A stretch of 64,000 nucleotides of DNA from an uncultured Acidobacteriia bacterium (GTDB taxonomy: Bacteria > Acidobacteriota > Terriglobia > Bryobacterales > Bryobacteraceae): NCBI GenBank assembly GCA_903929755.1, contig CAIYVZ010000084.1, positions 57,860 to 121,859 on the forward strand, given 5' to 3'. Below the pieces are notes generated by a model. The model saw only the letters and a program-made list of their open reading frames with translations. It made no database searches and was not told where the DNA came from. The position numbers and the translations under genes are program-made. Below, piece after piece: positions 1 to 8,251 of this stretch; the first letter of the stretch is position 1; every line of letters begins with the position of its first letter.

Positions 1-1
1 G

Positions 2-121
2 CTTACGTCGGAAGGTCTCCCGGTCGGCCTGCAAATCCTCTGCGACCACTTCAAAGAACCCGAAATGTTCCGTTTGGCGCACGCGTTTGAATCCGCCGTC
101 GGTTCCGCATCATCCAACTGA
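2..121 (+). CDS. Amidase family protein (GatA-like), C-terminal fragment
   Basis: The window opens inside this gene; 39 residues remain before the TGA. They contain the segment EGLPVGLQIL followed by a short helix rich in F, E, R and A (HFKEPEMFRLAHAFE), which is how amidase-signature proteins such as GatA, the amidase subunit of the Asp/Glu-tRNA amidotransferase, end. The catalytic Ser-Ser-Lys triad lies outside the window, so GatA cannot be told from a stand-alone amidase. It ends 33 bases before the superoxide dismutase start and could share its transcript. Confidence 0.6.
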   Translation, partial: LTSEGLPVGLQILCDHFKEPEMFRLAHAFESAVGSASSN

Positions 122-154
122 ACGCGAACTTCTCGAATATAATTAGGAGCATCT

Positions 155-766
155 ATGGCATTTACCCTTCCGAACCTTCCTTACGCGCATGACGCTCTGG
201 AACCGTACATCGACAAAGCGACGATGGAGATCCACCACGGCAAGCACCACAACGCTTACGTCACAAACCTGAACAAGGCTCTGGAATCGGCCCCCGAGCT
301 GGCCGGTAAGACCATTGAAGAACTGCTCGCCAATAACCTCGCGATCGTTCCCGAAGGCATCCGTACCGCCGTCCGCAACAACGGTGGCGGCCACTACAAC
401 CACTCCATCTTCTGGACGCTGATGGCTCCCGCCGGTTCCGGCGCGGCTGGTCCGTCGGGCGCACTGCTCGACGCAATCAACGCTTCATTCGGTTCCGTGG
501 ATGCCTTCAAGGAAAAGGTCAATGCCGCCGGTGCAACCCGCTTCGGTTCCGGCTGGGCCTGGCTGGTGAAGAACAACGGTGCTCTCGAAATCACCTCCAC
601 CCCGAACCAGGACACGCCGCTCTCCGAAGGCAAGCAGATTGTCCTCGGTGTGGACGTTTGGGAACACGCGTATTACCTGAAGTACCAGAATCGCCGGCCC
701 GATTACCTGGCCGCCTTCTGGAGCGTTGTGAACTGGGCTGAAGTCGAAGCCCGTTTCGCAGCCTAA
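155..766 (+). CDS. sodA: Superoxide dismutase, Mn/Fe family (probably Mn-type)
   Basis: Converts superoxide to oxygen and hydrogen peroxide. The 203 residues match the usual single-domain length. Metal ligands are visible as H27 and H83, and as D167 and H171 in the motif DVWEHAYY. The Gly-Gly run before H83 (NNGGGHYNH) and Q152 in STPNQD are the positions that normally mark Mn-preferring enzymes; Fe enzymes carry the outer-sphere Gln elsewhere. There is no signal peptide, so it is cytoplasmic. An AGGAG at 145-149 sits five bases before the ATG. A strong terminator follows at 791. Cambialistic metal use cannot be excluded from sequence. Confidence 0.95.
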   Translation: MAFTLPNLPYAHDALEPYIDKATMEIHHGKHHNAYVTNLNKALESAPELAGKTIEELLANNLAIVPEGIRTAVRNNGGGHYNHSIFWTLMAPAGSGAAGPSGALLDAINASFGSVDAFKEKVNAAGATRFGSGWAWLVKNNGALEITSTPNQDTPLSEGKQIVLGVDVWEHAYYLKYQNRRPDYLAAFWSVVNWAEVEARFAA

Positions 767-790
767 CTTCACTTCCACTTATTGTTTCCT

Positions 791-829
791 GCGCCGGACG
801 GAGTTACCCTTCGTCCGGCGCTTTTATTT
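791..829 (+). terminator. Intrinsic terminator after superoxide dismutase
   Basis: A perfect 10-bp inverted repeat (gcgccggacg at 791-800, cgtccggcgc at 812-821) with an 11-base loop is followed by a T-rich run. It lies 24 bases after the dismutase stop. It also argues against starting the next gene at 782, because that reading would translate through the hairpin. Confidence 0.85.
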
Positions 830-868
830 CTGCCTGAACATATTTCGCCGAGCTGCGTTTCTTTGCAT

Positions 869-1720
869 ATGCGCCTGCTCACTGCCGCTCTTGCTCTCAC
901 GCTCTCCCTGCCTGCTTTCGCCCAAACCCCTCTGGAATTCGAAGTTGCCTCTGTAAAGCCTTCGGCGGACCCGGGGCCACAGCGCGCACAGGCTGGCATT
1001 CGCATCGATGGCGCACAATTCACGGCCAGCTTCTTTTCCCTCAGGGACTATATCGGCATCGCCTGGAGTCTGAAGCCGTATCAAATCACGGGGCCGGAAT
1101 GGATCGGCTCTATGCGCTTCGATATTGCGGCGAAACTCCCCGCCGGAGCCTCCCGCAAGGACGTACCGGAAATGATGAAAGCCCTGCTCGCCGAGCGCTT
1201 CCAGCTAAAGCTGCATAAGGACAAGAAAGAATTTGGCGTCTACGCCCTTGTGGTGACCAAGGGTGGGGCGCGTTTGAAAGAATCCGCGGACACCGAGTCC
1301 GGCAACGGGAACGTGAACGTCAACGGCGGCGGAGATGCCAGCGGGACCAGCGTCAACCTGGGCAACGGGAGCGCCTACACCTTCGGCAGCGAGAAGTTCG
1401 AAGCGCACAAGATGACAATGGCCGTGTTTGCAGACGCCCTGGGCCGCTTTGTGGATCGTCCCGTAGTTGACAGGACCGACCTTACCGCGGCCTACGATTT
1501 CGCGCTGCCCGTCACGCCCGAAGACTTCCGCGCCATGCAGATTCGTTCCGGCATGAACGCGGGTGTGGTGTTGCCCCCTCAGGTGATGCAAATGGCGGAA
1601 AGCTCGTACGATTCACTCCACACATCCCTCTCGAATGTGGGCCTCAAGCTGGAACAGCGCAAGGCGCCACTCGACGTCGTCATCGTGGACCATGCCGAGA
1701 AAACCGCCGGCGCCAACTGA
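869..1720 (+). CDS. TIGR03435 family secreted protein
   Basis: A 283-residue protein with a signal peptide (MRLLTAALALTLSLPAFA, cleavage before Q) followed by FEVASVKPSA, the opening typical of TIGR03435, a family expanded in soil Acidobacteria whose function is unknown. The C-terminal half has the family pattern of MTMAVFADALGRFVDRPVVDRT, then a Thr-Ala-Ala-Tyr-Asp-Phe strand, and ends with LKLEQRKAPLDVVIVDHAEK. A longer reading from 782 is possible but includes the upstream terminator and has no signal peptide at its start, so the ATG at 869 is preferred. Family members are often next to receptors or peptidases; here an Oar-like receptor follows after 266 bases. Confidence 0.88.
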   Translation: MRLLTAALALTLSLPAFAQTPLEFEVASVKPSADPGPQRAQAGIRIDGAQFTASFFSLRDYIGIAWSLKPYQITGPEWIGSMRFDIAAKLPAGASRKDVPEMMKALLAERFQLKLHKDKKEFGVYALVVTKGGARLKESADTESGNGNVNVNGGGDASGTSVNLGNGSAYTFGSEKFEAHKMTMAVFADALGRFVDRPVVDRTDLTAAYDFALPVTPEDFRAMQIRSGMNAGVVLPPQVMQMAESSYDSLHTSLSNVGLKLEQRKAPLDVVIVDHAEKTAGAN

Positions 1721-1986
1721 ACCCGCTTTATCGGTGATCCACGCGGAAGGACTCGGCGGTTACATAGCCGGTCCTTTCCGCCACTTCCCGTCGAAATGTG
1801 GCCTCGTCCACAGTCGCCCCTGTGCCTGCCGCCCGAAAACACGTAGAGCCTCGCTCCGCGGGCGGAGGGTGCATCGGATTTAATGAACGGCCATAGTTGA
1901 AACTTGAATCCGACGGAAACGTTACAGTAACCAGATTTTCACAGAAGCGGGATATCATAAGGAGTACGGGGCCTCTCAAAAAACTT

Positions 1987-4900
1987 ATGAATAAGACAAT
2001 CGCGCGATTCGGTTTACTGCTCACCGTCGCCGCCGTCTCGTCTTTCGGACAGACGTCGGCCGGTTTCGGAGCTATCAACGGTGTGGTCGAAGACGCTACT
2101 GGATCCATCATCCAGGGCGCCAAGGTCACTATCGATAACTCATCCAAGGGCATTCACCGCGAAACGGTTACCACCAACGCGGGAACTTTTACCGTTCCAA
2201 CGCTCGTGCCCGCTTCCGGTTACAAGGTTTCCATCGTCAAGGAAGGCTTCAGCAAATACGAAGCCAAGGACCTGGAACTCGCTGTCGGCCAGATCATTTC
2301 CCTCACTCCCCGCCTCACCGTCGGTTCCACTTCCACGCAGGTGGAAGTCACCGATGCCGCGCCAGTCATTGAACGCGACAAAACGGACGTCTCCCAGGTG
2401 GTCAGCTCCAGGCAGATCCTGGAACTGCCCATCAACGGCCGGCGCGTGGACAACTTCGTGTTGCTGACTCCTGGTGTTACGTCGGATGGCCCTTTCGGCC
2501 TGATCAGTTTTCGCGGCAACGCCGGCGGCAATGCGTTCCTCACCGACGGTAACGACACCACCAATCAGTTCTATGGTGAAAACGCGGGCCGCACCCGTAC
2601 CACCAACATCTCGCAGGACGCGGTTCAGGAATTCCAGGTTGTCACCTCGAACTTCCTCGCTGAATACGGCCGCGCCTCCGGTGGCGTGATCAACACGATT
2701 ACGCGCTCCGGCTCGAATAATGTCAGCGGCACCTTCTACTGGTTCTTCCGCAACCAGACTCTGAACGCCACAGATATTACCGCTAACGGTATCAACCCGT
2801 CTGAACATCGTCACCAGACCGGCGCCAGCATCGGTGGTCCCGCGAAGAAGGACAAAATCTTCTACTTCTTCAACGGTGAAATGCAGCGTCGCTTTGCCCC
2901 GCTCGTTTCTTCCAACATCATTACGGCAACCTCCGGCTCCGGGCCCTTTGACGCCAACTATAACCTGCGCGCTTCTGCCTGCCCGACGGCTTCCGCTGCC
3001 CAGTGCGCCGCCGCCCGCGACTTCGTTGTCGGCCGCATCAAGCCTCAGCTGGTTCCCCGCACCATGGACACCAACCTGATGTTCGGCAAGCTCGACTACC
3101 GCCCGAACGACAAGAACTCCATCAGCATGAGCGCCAATTATCTCGATTTCCGTTCGCCGAACGGGATCCAGACGCAGCTCTCGCTGGCTGACGGTTCCGG
3201 TGTAGGCAACAACGCCGACACCAACGTGTTCAACCGAACCTTCCGCACGGAGTGGACTCTGGTTCCGAACGCCAACTCCGTCAACTCTCTGCGCTTCGGC
3301 TTCTTTAAGGATCGCCAGTACGACCCGGCGAGCCCCAGCCTTCTGCCCGCCACTGGCCTTGCTTCCATCTCCATCACAGGCACGGGCGGCAATATTGGTT
3401 ATGCCAATGGCTATCCCCGGCTGAACCCCAGCGAAAATCGCTACTCGATCATCGATACCTTCTCCATCAACGTCGGCGCACACGCCCTGAAGTTCGGTGG
3501 CGATTGGGCCACTGTGGAAGATTACGTGAGCCGTCTGGCCAACCGGTACGGTTCCTACACCTACCCCAGTTTCAACGCCTTCGCGCTGGACTTTAGCGGT
3601 AACACCACCGGAGCGCGCAACTACAGCTCTTATAATCAGGCCTTCGGTAACCCCATCGTCTCTACCAAAATGAACGAAGTTTCGTTCTTTGTGCAGGATC
3701 AATGGAAGGTAACTCCGAAGCTTGTCATCAGCCCCGGCGTCCGTTATGAAACGGCGTTCCTGCCGCAGCCGACCATCACGAACCCCGACTGGAAGAACAC
3801 AGCAACCATTCCGCAGACGCGCAAGAACTTCGCGCCCCGCCTCGGCATCTCTTACTCGCTGGACAGCAAGACGGTGATCCGGGCAGGCTACGGTCTCTTC
3901 TTCAACCGCTACAATTCCTCCACCGTGGAAAACGCGTTCGTCACGAATGGCGTTTACCAGAAGACGTACACGCTTGGCACTGCCGCTCTCATTTCTGCCG
4001 GTGGTCCCGTGTTCCCCACCCCGCTGGCCGCTACGCCGAACGTCGCTGGTACCGCCAGCGTTCTGTTCCTCGATCCGACCTGGCGCAATCCGTACTCCCA
4101 GCAGGCAACCTTCGCTGTGGAACGCGCCATTGCCAAGGACACCAGCCTGACGGTCTCCTACGTCTGGAGCAATGGGATGCACCTGCTGCAGACCCGCGAT
4201 GTGAACACAGCAGCCCCCACCAGCACCTATACCTACCCGGTTCTGGATCTCAGTGGCGCCCAGGTTCGCAGCTACACCACGCCGCTCTACACTGCCCGCG
4301 TGAACCCGGCCTTCGGTTCCATCTACCAGTTGGAATCGGCCGGCAAGAGCAGCTACAACGGCATGCTCGTTCAGCTCTCCCGCCGGTATTCCAACTGGCT
4401 GTTCGGCAACGTCGCCTATACCTGGTCACACTCCATCGACAACAACCAGGGCGGCGGTGGCAACACCCTGTTCGGGTCCACCTTCGCAACTTCGGTCTTC
4501 AACGGCGACTACAACCAGGAACGCGGCAACAGCTCCAGTGACCAGCGTCAGCGCCTGGTAGTGAATGCTGTTGTGGCTCCCACGTTTACGCACCGCAACG
4601 ATTGGTTCTCGAAGAACATCATCAACGGCTGGCAGCTCTCGGCTGTTGAAACGGCTGCTACCTCGTTTGGTATCACGCCCACCACCTCCGTTACGGACCG
4701 CCCGTACGCCAATGGCGTGCAGATTACCACCCTCAGCACCAGCTCCATCAACGGTTTGGGTGGTTCCAACCGCGTTCCGTTCGAAGATCCGGCCTACCTG
4801 AAGCTCGGCAACATCTACAAGCTGGATGCCCGCATGCAGAAGAACTTCCAGATCACTGAAAAGATGAAGCTGGCCCTGTTCTTTGAAGCCTTCAACGTCT

Positions 4901-5097
4901 TCAACCACGTGCAGGTTGCCGGTTCCGGCGCTCGTGTCGCGCTCCAGTATCGCGCCATCCGCCAGACTTCGGGCCCCCTGACCGGTATCACCGCTCTGGT
5001 TCCGCAGACCTCGTACGGCACCATCGCGGCCACCCAGGCTCCGCCGGACGGCACCACCGCCCGTCGCGCCCAGGTTGGACTTCGCTTGTACTTCTAA
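1987..5097 (+). CDS. TonB-dependent receptor, Oar-like, with carboxypeptidase-regulatory domain
   Basis: A 1036-residue outer-membrane protein. After a signal peptide (MNKTIARFG... to SFGQ) comes a carboxypeptidase-regulatory-like (CarboxypepD_reg) beta-sandwich at about residues 25-110 (GAINGVVEDATGS ... VPASGYKVSIVKEGF), then a plug-like region (LELPINGRRVDNFVLLTPGV; GGVINTITRSGSN) and a long beta-barrel ending in F (GLRLYF), as outer-membrane proteins do. This architecture is massively expanded in Acidobacteria and is presumed to import oligosaccharides or other large nutrients; the substrate is unknown. An in-frame ATG at 1897 exists, but the signal peptide supports 1987. No good Shine-Dalgarno sits next to 1987; AAGGAG at 1959-1964 is 22 bases away. 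Confidence 0.9.
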   Translation: MNKTIARFGLLLTVAAVSSFGQTSAGFGAINGVVEDATGSIIQGAKVTIDNSSKGIHRETVTTNAGTFTVPTLVPASGYKVSIVKEGFSKYEAKDLELAVGQIISLTPRLTVGSTSTQVEVTDAAPVIERDKTDVSQVVSSRQILELPINGRRVDNFVLLTPGVTSDGPFGLISFRGNAGGNAFLTDGNDTTNQFYGENAGRTRTTNISQDAVQEFQVVTSNFLAEYGRASGGVINTITRSGSNNVSGTFYWFFRNQTLNATDITANGINPSEHRHQTGASIGGPAKKDKIFYFFNGEMQRRFAPLVSSNIITATSGSGPFDANYNLRASACPTASAAQCAAARDFVVGRIKPQLVPRTMDTNLMFGKLDYRPNDKNSISMSANYLDFRSPNGIQTQLSLADGSGVGNNADTNVFNRTFRTEWTLVPNANSVNSLRFGFFKDRQYDPASPSLLPATGLASISITGTGGNIGYANGYPRLNPSENRYSIIDTFSINVGAHALKFGGDWATVEDYVSRLANRYGSYTYPSFNAFALDFSGNTTGARNYSSYNQAFGNPIVSTKMNEVSFFVQDQWKVTPKLVISPGVRYETAFLPQPTITNPDWKNTATIPQTRKNFAPRLGISYSLDSKTVIRAGYGLFFNRYNSSTVENAFVTNGVYQKTYTLGTAALISAGGPVFPTPLAATPNVAGTASVLFLDPTWRNPYSQQATFAVERAIAKDTSLTVSYVWSNGMHLLQTRDVNTAAPTSTYTYPVLDLSGAQVRSYTTPLYTARVNPAFGSIYQLESAGKSSYNGMLVQLSRRYSNWLFGNVAYTWSHSIDNNQGGGGNTLFGSTFATSVFNGDYNQERGNSSSDQRQRLVVNAVVAPTFTHRNDWFSKNIINGWQLSAVETAATSFGITPTTSVTDRPYANGVQITTLSTSSINGLGGSNRVPFEDPAYLKLGNIYKLDARMQKNFQITEKMKLALFFEAFNVFNHVQVAGSGARVALQYRAIRQTSGPLTGITALVPQTSYGTIAATQAPPDGTTARRAQVGLRLYF

Positions 5098-5120
5098 GCG
5101 GAAATTCAGTCACGCTGTTT

Positions 5121-5165
5121 CACTTCGGGCCGGGAGCCTCAAAACTTCCGGCCCGAAGTGTTTTT
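5121..5165 (+). terminator. Intrinsic terminator after the first Oar-like receptor
   Basis: A perfect 13-bp stem (cacttcgggccgg at 5121-5133 with ccggcccgaagtg at 5148-5160) and a 14-base loop is followed by TTTTT. It serves the plus-strand receptor. The convergent permease gene ends at the same place, with its stop at 5164-5166, but the minus-strand side has no T run. Confidence 0.92.
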
Positions 5166-5880
5166 AGCGCCAGTCGAAAATCAGGGATTTGATCGCCAAA
5201 ATGGCTACGGCGCTGGTGAAAACCCGCCGTAGCCAGACTTCCGGCAGCCGCCTCGCAAAGCGTGCCCCAATGAACGCGCCCGCGAACGCGACGGCCCCCA
5301 GGATGCCGCCAAGCGGCCAATTAATGGCACCATGCAACGCGAAGATCAGCGCCGCCATCATCGAGGATGCCAGACTCATCAACCGTGCCAGGGCAATGGA
5401 TCGCAGGAACGTATACCCGAAGAAAAACGTAAACGTCGCTACCAGCATGGTCACGTAACCACCGCTGAAAAAGCCTCCGTAGACCGCCAGGGCAAGCGCC
5501 GCCACATAACCAGCTCTCAGCCTCCATTGCGGCGGCGCAGGTGGCTCGCCGTGGTGACGCGGCGAGACCAGCAGGAACGCCAGAACGGCCAGCATGGCCC
5601 CCGGCACGATGATCCGCAGGGCTGACGAGGGCAACAGCAGCATCAGCCACGCGCCGCCCGCCGAGCCCGCCACGGTAATCGCCACAAGCCGCCACAGGCG
5701 TCGCCTGCAGCCCGGGTCTTCGCCGTGGAACCCCAGACTGCTGCCACCGTTCATCAGCACCAGCAGCGCCATATTGGTGGCAATGGCCGCGCGCGGTTCC
5801 ACGCCGAACTGAATCATCAGCGGAACCGTGAGCAGCGAAGTCGCGCCTGTCGCCGACGTGAGGACACACACGACGAACAT
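5164..5880 (-). CDS. TauE/SafE family permease (sulfite/organosulfonate exporter type)
   Basis: A 238-residue hydrophobic protein with about seven membrane spans. It begins with the family pattern of a short helix and TSATGATSLLTVPLMIQFG, then IATNMALLVLMNGGSSLGFH, and the second repeat carries GGFFSGGYVTMLVATFTFFFGYTFLRSIAL. TauE/SafE (DUF81) proteins are inner-membrane permeases linked to anion or sulfur-compound export, but substrates cannot be read from sequence. The start is taken at the ATG at 5880; open frame continues about 14 codons upstream without a standard start. It lies 37 bases after the cupin gene on the same strand, so the two probably share a transcript. Confidence 0.85.
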   Translation of the reverse strand: MFVVCVLTSATGATSLLTVPLMIQFGVEPRAAIATNMALLVLMNGGSSLGFHGEDPGCRRRLWRLVAITVAGSAGGAWLMLLLPSSALRIIVPGAMLAVLAFLLVSPRHHGEPPAPPQWRLRAGYVAALALAVYGGFFSGGYVTMLVATFTFFFGYTFLRSIALARLMSLASSMMAALIFALHGAINWPLGGILGAVAFAGAFIGARFARRLPEVWLRRVFTSAVAILAIKSLIFDWR

Positions 5881-5917
5881 GCTGAGACTCAGCGGGATGA
5901 TGTGCGGGGGCAGGTTT

Positions 5918-6766
5918 CTATTTTACGGTCTGCGTGTCGAGAGCCCATTTCGTACGAGCCACGCCCACTACCATCAGTTCCAGGTCGCCCGCGCCCGTGT
6001 TGTCGATCGAGTGCACCTCGTTCAACTGCACCGGCACCGCATCGCCCTTGTGGACCGGGGCGCTTTCAGCTCCTACGTGCGCCACGCCGTCTCCGGCCAT
6101 CACGTAGTAGAACTCTTCCACGCCCTCATGCCGCTCTTTGGGCGACGAACCGCCTTTCGCGACATTCAAGTGATCCACGTACGACCAGTTCGTCTCAAAG
6201 ACATCGGGCGGCAGCGCGCGGCGGTACTGCATGCCGTTCACGGGCTTCAGCAGCGTTTTGTCGAGCAACATGTGGATGAACGTGGGAATCGGGTCAATCG
6301 GTACGCCCACCCGCGGGTCCCCCAAATTGAACGCATCGTACTTGCCCTTCGTCTTCGTCACATTGATATTCATCCACTGCAGCGGTTTGTCGGTGGCGTT
6401 ATAGATGGCATGGGAATGTCCGGCCCGGCAGAGAGCGCCCGCCGGAGCCTTCAGGATGGAAGTCCGGCCATCCACGGTGAACTGCGCTTCGCCCTCCAAT
6501 ACCACAAACATCTCTTCACACTGGTTGTGGAAGTGAACCCCAATCCCGCTCTTCGGATTGATAATCCCCCGATGCAGGAAGAAGAGGTTCGTATTGAACT
6601 CGGGCGAATTGAACATCGCCATAAACTCCATGCTGCCTGCGCCGTCGTGGACGGCAGGAGAATGCCGGTACCTCGCAGGGTCATTATGCGCGATTCGCGA
6701 CGCGAGTGGCTCGCGGGCAAACAGCAGAACTACAGGCAAGAGGAGGCAAAAAGTGGCGCGCTTCAT
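5918..6766 (-). CDS. Secreted bicupin domain protein
   Basis: A 282-residue protein with an N-terminal signal peptide (MKRATFCLLLPVVLLFA) and two cupin barrels. The first carries GVHFHNQCEEMFVVLEGEAQF with the His-x-His-x(3-4)-Glu metal motif and a later GHSHAIYN; the second carries ERHEGVEEFYYVMAGDGVAHV and LNEVHSIDN. Metal-binding residues are therefore present in both halves, with the second lacking the exact HxH. Possible roles include a dioxygenase, isomerase or metal-dependent sensor in the periplasm; the substrate is unknown. It is followed by the TauE-type permease, which might export a product of the reaction, but that is only inference. Confidence 0.82.
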   Translation of the reverse strand: MKRATFCLLLPVVLLFAREPLASRIAHNDPARYRHSPAVHDGAGSMEFMAMFNSPEFNTNLFFLHRGIINPKSGIGVHFHNQCEEMFVVLEGEAQFTVDGRTSILKAPAGALCRAGHSHAIYNATDKPLQWMNINVTKTKGKYDAFNLGDPRVGVPIDPIPTFIHMLLDKTLLKPVNGMQYRRALPPDVFETNWSYVDHLNVAKGGSSPKERHEGVEEFYYVMAGDGVAHVGAESAPVHKGDAVPVQLNEVHSIDNTGAGDLELMVVGVARTKWALDTQTVK

Positions 6767-6777
6767 TTCGACAGCGA

Positions 6778-7647
6778 TTATATCGCTAAAACACGGATCT
6801 CGCCCTTACCCCAAACCGCCTGCCGTCCCACACCCGTGTATTGGGCTGCTTCCAGCCAGGGCAGGAACTCTCCCAGGTCGCCTTCGTAGATGGCGCTGCC
6901 GGTAAAACCGCCCAGTTCGTGCGTCTGGCCCGTTCGGGTGCTGGTGCGGGTGGTGCCGACCGTCCGGATCTGGCACGAGGTCATCCGGATCTGTTCGGCG
7001 CGTTTGCCAATGCCGCGAAAATCGGTAAAGTCCGGGCCCTCGCCATAGATGGTCTGTAACGTGGTGATGCGGTCCCGAATCCGCCGGAACAGGGCGGGGA
7101 AGTCGGGTTCGTCCATTAGCCTGCCCTGGCTTTTCAGCTCGGTCGGTGTCAGGAAATCCACCTGTACTTTCGCCGGTGCCGTTTCGCGCGGCGTCAGGGT
7201 GCAACTGTGGGGCTGCACGGTCATGTTTCGCAGGATGACGCGGCCCCGCGTCGGGCCCAGGCCGTGCTCTTCCAGGCTCGCGAAGGTTTCTTTCAGATGC
7301 GCCGGAATATCCGGGTCGGCGGTGAACACATGCAGCCCAAAGCTGAACTCACCGCCGGCTTCCATGCGGCTCGCATCCAGGTGGCGCGCACGAAACACGA
7401 AGGGTTTGGGAATATCCACCATCCCGCTCGGAAGCGAGACGGCCGGCGCAGGGTCAAAAAACCGCGCATACAGGCAGGTGGCACGGTCCGGGCACTCCGG
7501 CGCCCCTGGGCAATCTGCGGTGCATGCCACGCGGCGGGACAGGATTCCCAGTGCGCCGCGAAGCACATTTCCCGCTATCAGGCGGGGAAAAATCACGGGC
7601 TCCAGCGCCGTGAAGTCAAAGGTCAGTTCCCGCCATACAAACCGCAT
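6778..7647 (-). CDS. cas6: Cas6-family CRISPR RNA endoribonuclease-like (RAMP) protein, isolated
   Basis: About 289 residues with the features of the Cas6/COG5551 group: an N-terminal RAMP-type strand-helix (RELTFDFTALEPVIFPRLIAG, then LRGALG), a cysteine cluster (VACTADCPGAPECPDRATCLYARFF, four Cys), a glycine-rich segment GPTRGRVILRNM, and a C-terminal second RAMP unit ending EFLPWLEAAQYTGVGRQAVWGKGEIRV, the usual Gly-rich loop. In CRISPR systems such proteins cut precursor crRNA. There is no array, no Cas1/2 and no effector gene in the window, so the role here is open. Start: ATG at 7647 is preferred; a GTG at 7677 adds ten residues and has GGAAG just upstream. The cupin gene follows 11 bases after its stop. 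Confidence 0.75.
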   Translation of the reverse strand: MRFVWRELTFDFTALEPVIFPRLIAGNVLRGALGILSRRVACTADCPGAPECPDRATCLYARFFDPAPAVSLPSGMVDIPKPFVFRARHLDASRMEAGGEFSFGLHVFTADPDIPAHLKETFASLEEHGLGPTRGRVILRNMTVQPHSCTLTPRETAPAKVQVDFLTPTELKSQGRLMDEPDFPALFRRIRDRITTLQTIYGEGPDFTDFRGIGKRAEQIRMTSCQIRTVGTTRTSTRTGQTHELGGFTGSAIYEGDLGEFLPWLEAAQYTGVGRQAVWGKGEIRVLAI

Positions 7648-7685
7648 CCACCGCGATAGTAGCAGGACAGCGTACACTCTTCCAT

Positions 7686-8246
7686 GTGCGAGTCCCTCTT
7701 GCAGCTCTGCTTGCCCTGACGCTCTATCCCGCCGCGCTCAGCGACCTGCAGACGGCTCGGCAGAAGCTCAACCTTCTGGAACACGGCAAGCCCCCCGCCG
7801 GAACCCGAATCTCGCTCAATGACCCGGAACTCCGCGCCTGGATCCGCGACGAGGCTTCCTGGTGGGCCTCGTTCGGCGCCTCCAACCTCCGTTTTACTCT
7901 CGGCCAGGGTCGAGCCACCGCTTCCGGCGATGTCGATTTTCTGAAAGCCCACAAGGCCGCCACGGGGCAGGACGCCAACTGGCTCCTGAAGAATCTCTTC
8001 AGCGCCACTCGTCCCGTCTCTGTAACAGCCCGCTTCTCCTCCGCCGACGGCAAGGGCCGGGTCGATCTGGAACGGGTGGAGGTGAACGGCGTGGCCGTGG
8101 ACGGCGCCGCGCTCGACTATCTGATCCAGGATTACGTGAAGCCCAATTTCCCGGAAACGCTGGTCAGCGAATGGTTCCCGATGGATTACCGTATCCACCA
8201 CTTCACAGTGGCTCCTTCTGGCCTCACCCTGATTATTGGAAAATAG
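7686..8246 (+). CDS. Secreted protein of unknown function
   Basis: 186 residues from a GTG start, with a signal peptide (RVPLAALLALTLYPAALS). The body alternates strands (FTLGQGRATASGDVDFLKA, SVTARFSSADGKGRVDLERVEVNGVAVDGAALDYLIQDYV) and a late amphipathic section with a proline-rich turn. This weakly resembles LmeA/DUF2993-type lipid-binding domains, in which a beta-sheet is followed by a terminal helix, but no diagnostic motif is seen. It is divergent from the Cas6-like gene and stops five bases before the next gene, so it forms a pair with the DUF481 protein. Function unknown. Confidence 0.75.
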   Translation: MRVPLAALLALTLYPAALSDLQTARQKLNLLEHGKPPAGTRISLNDPELRAWIRDEASWWASFGASNLRFTLGQGRATASGDVDFLKAHKAATGQDANWLLKNLFSATRPVSVTARFSSADGKGRVDLERVEVNGVAVDGAALDYLIQDYVKPNFPETLVSEWFPMDYRIHHFTVAPSGLTLIIGK

Positions 8247-8251
8247 AATTC

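Noticed and set aside
782..868. Longer N-terminus of the TIGR03435 gene
   Set aside because: It would be translated through the superoxide dismutase terminator and hides the signal peptide that starts at 869.
2140..4182. Large minus-strand open frame of 680 codons
   Set aside because: It lies opposite the receptor gene, has no ribosome site or domain, and reflects the codon structure of the real gene.
6700..8250. CRISPR array near the Cas6-like gene
   Set aside because: I looked for regular repeats on both strands and found none.
7862..8251. N-terminal extension of the DUF481 gene
   Set aside because: It overlaps the preceding secreted-protein gene in another frame and places the signal peptide in the middle of the protein.
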